64,000 nt of DNA from Bacteroidales bacterium UBA5326. Lineage in GTDB: Bacteria > Bacteroidota > Bacteroidia > Bacteroidales > UBA932. The position numbers and the translations under genes are program-made. The DNA lies in assembly GCA_002408205.1 (NCBI GenBank), contig DHQY01000005.1, forward strand, positions 30,917-94,916. Direction: 5' to 3'. The notes beneath the pieces are model-generated. The model did not search any database and was not told the DNA's origin. It saw nothing but the letters and a program-made list of their open reading frames with translations. This document shows positions 62,839-64,000 of the stretch, piece after piece (within the stretch, counting starts at the first letter, position 1; each line of letters opens with the position of its first letter).

Positions 62839-63360
62839 ATGAAAAGGATTGTCTTCTTGCTTTTGTTCTTTGTATGCATGAGTTGTTGCAAACTGGACTT
62901 TGGACTATGTCCGTGTGCTTCTCACGGGTATTATCATTTTTCATATGAAAATCATGCCTGGGGATCGGTTCATTCAGGTTGGATGATTGATGAAAACGGT
63001 TGGATCCGTACTTATAAAAACCCCGAAAAATGGAACTATCCCGATTCGTCGGGATATATTTCCAGGTACCATCTGGAAGAAAATCTGTCTTTCTGCGACT
63101 CGGTGATTGGGCGGGTTTCTTTACGGGAGATGTCATATTACAATGTTTTCGTTTATTCAGCCTCGAGGGGTTTGCTCAGCAAGCCCGAACAACACGGCGC
63201 CGATATGGGAGAACAGACTTATTCTTGCTATTGGTACGACCGGTCAAAAGACTGTTACTGGCATGTAATGCTGAATGAATATGGCGACTGGGTTCGCCAT
63301 AACACCGATGACAGCGCCATGAAGATTTATTCATGGCTCAGGAAGTTGGTTACAAACTGA
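62839..63360 (+). CDS. Small lipoprotein of unknown function
   Basis: 173 residues from ATG at 62839 (a TTG at 62812 is unlikely). Lipobox CMSC near residue 16. The mature part is rich in Tyr, Trp and Ser (GWMIDENGWIRTYKNPEKW, YSCYWYDRSKDCYWHVML), suggestive of a small carbohydrate- or calycin-like surface domain. Not recognised. Confidence 0.6.
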   Translation: MKRIVFLLLFFVCMSCCKLDFGLCPCASHGYYHFSYENHAWGSVHSGWMIDENGWIRTYKNPEKWNYPDSSGYISRYHLEENLSFCDSVIGRVSLREMSYYNVFVYSASRGLLSKPEQHGADMGEQTYSCYWYDRSKDCYWHVMLNEYGDWVRHNTDDSAMKIYSWLRKLVTN

Positions 63361-63377
63361 TTATCCGTCATTTTGTG

Positions 63378-63385
63378 TATCTTTG
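63378..63385 (+). promoter_or_regulatory. -7 element of the last lipoprotein gene
   Basis: TATCTTTG, 7 bp before the ATG at 63393. Confidence 0.5.
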
Positions 63386-63392
63386 TTCCTGT

Positions 63393-63989
63393 ATGCGGAT
63401 AACCATTAAACTTACCGGAGTGTTGTTTGCCCTGTGGACGTTCGCTTCTTGCGGAACGACAGGATTGGGCATTTATTCCATTCAGATGGAAAATGTACTC
63501 TGTGTGCCGGAGTCTGAAACAAAGAACCTGATGTTTTCCACAAGGGGTTTGCCCGACGGCACCACCGAGTATACCTATGAAGATTTGTCTATTCGCATAG
63601 ACCTGGTTCTTACCAATACCCGGTTTGCCTTTAAGCTGATGAATCTCATGCCCGACACTTTATTAATAGACTGGGAGAAGGCTATGTATATAAACCAGTG
63701 CAACGACACGCTGAGAGTTATTCACAACGGAGTGGATCTTGCCCAGAGATCCATGCTTCAGGACACCACTTTCCTGGCACCGGGAGCCTTGCTGGATGAT
63801 TTCCTGTTGCCTGTTGACAATGTCATTGACGATCCCACCAATTTCAGCCTCTGGAAAATCAATTACCTTTTTTATGAAAAAAAGGAAAATATTGGTCAAA
63901 AGGTTTCGGTTATGCTTCCCCTGGAGACAAAAGAGGGCGAAAAACGTTATCACTTCTTTTTTGTTATTGATAATTGGAAGGATGTGTGA
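63393..63989 (+). CDS. Lipoprotein of unknown function
   Basis: 198 residues from ATG at 63393, which follows a close -7 box. Lipobox FASC (Cys 20). The body is predicted beta-rich (YEDLSIRIDLVLTNTRFAFKL, SVMLPLETKEGEKRYHFFFV). No family recognised. Last complete gene of the window. Confidence 0.65.
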   Translation: MRITIKLTGVLFALWTFASCGTTGLGIYSIQMENVLCVPESETKNLMFSTRGLPDGTTEYTYEDLSIRIDLVLTNTRFAFKLMNLMPDTLLIDWEKAMYINQCNDTLRVIHNGVDLAQRSMLQDTTFLAPGALLDDFLLPVDNVIDDPTNFSLWKINYLFYEKKENIGQKVSVMLPLETKEGEKRYHFFFVIDNWKDV

Positions 63990-64000
63990 CTTCTTTTTTG

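Noticed and set aside
1..64000. Reassignment of TGA or TAG to sense codons
   Set aside because: Both are used as ordinary stops by many intact genes in the window; only two interruptions occur.
1..64000. CRISPR array, prophage or complete insertion sequence
   Set aside because: No regularly spaced repeats, no phage structural genes and no transposase or integrase were seen.

Overview
The window looks like a chromosomal segment of an anaerobic Bacteroidales bacterium (phylum Bacteroidota). The evidence is a SusC/SusD pair, many short lipoproteins with a Cys lipobox, Bacteroidota-type -7 promoter elements (TAnnTTTG) in front of many genes, a xylose operon led by a Nudix-like regulator, and a long single-chain pyruvate:ferredoxin oxidoreductase. 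Genes are densely packed, with many 1-8 bp overlaps. Convergent genes often end within 1-15 bp of each other. Genus cannot be settled from the sequence alone.

Layout. 1-5 kb: the 3' part of tRNA-Leu(CAA) and its terminator, a lipoprotein gene broken by an in-frame TGA, a DUF2141 protein, a 0.9 kb gene-poor stretch, a cold-shock/RRM gene pair, the C-terminal remnant of an outer-membrane barrel, and two lipoproteins. 5-14.7 kb: a one-way, tightly overlapping cluster related to dialkylresorcinol/aryl-polyene (flexirubin-like) pathways. It holds two hotdog dehydratases, a DUF3261-like lipoprotein, a LolA-like protein, DarA, DarB, a small HTH-like protein, a BtrH-like acyltransferase, an ABC exporter and an unusual STAS-kinase fusion. 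No acyl carrier protein, elongating ketosynthase or ketoreductase is visible here. 14.7-27.2 kb: housekeeping and envelope genes (glutathione peroxidase, FemAB-like, cyclase, two HAD hydrolases, M28 and M24 peptidases, a lipase-like esterase, GH26 mannanase, DUF5020, YgiQ radical SAM). 27.2-31.9 kb: a SusD/SusC pair with no adjacent degradative enzyme.

32-37.7 kb: a histidine-degradation operon (hutH, hutI, an MBL-fold hydrolase, a fused ftcD, a secreted nitroreductase) with no urocanase gene in the window. 37.7-50.8 kb: a glucuronoxylan-oligosaccharide locus. It has uxuA plus an SDR fructuronate reductase for glucuronate. Divergently it has a GH3 xylosidase and an esterase-GH8 fusion that is interrupted by an in-frame amber codon. 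It ends with xylR-xylB-xylA-xylE. The parts fit together: deacetylation and trimming of xylo-oligosaccharides outside the cytoplasm, xylose import by XylE, then isomerisation and phosphorylation, while mannonate from glucuronate goes through UxuA.

50.8-64 kb: two tiny membrane-peptide genes, rmuC, nifJ, an acidic-insert kinase, fabD, tRNA-Arg(CCG), a DUF2147 protein, a fluoride riboswitch in front of crcB, a secreted choloylglycine-hydrolase-like enzyme, the carotenoid pair crtI-crtB, and two lipoproteins. The observations most worth following are the fluoride riboswitch with a visible start-codon-masking alternative pairing, the two nonsense-interrupted genes, the reduced resorcinol-type cluster with its STAS-kinase, the paired micro-membrane proteins, and a repeated pattern of -7 promoter elements only 3-7 bp before the start codon.
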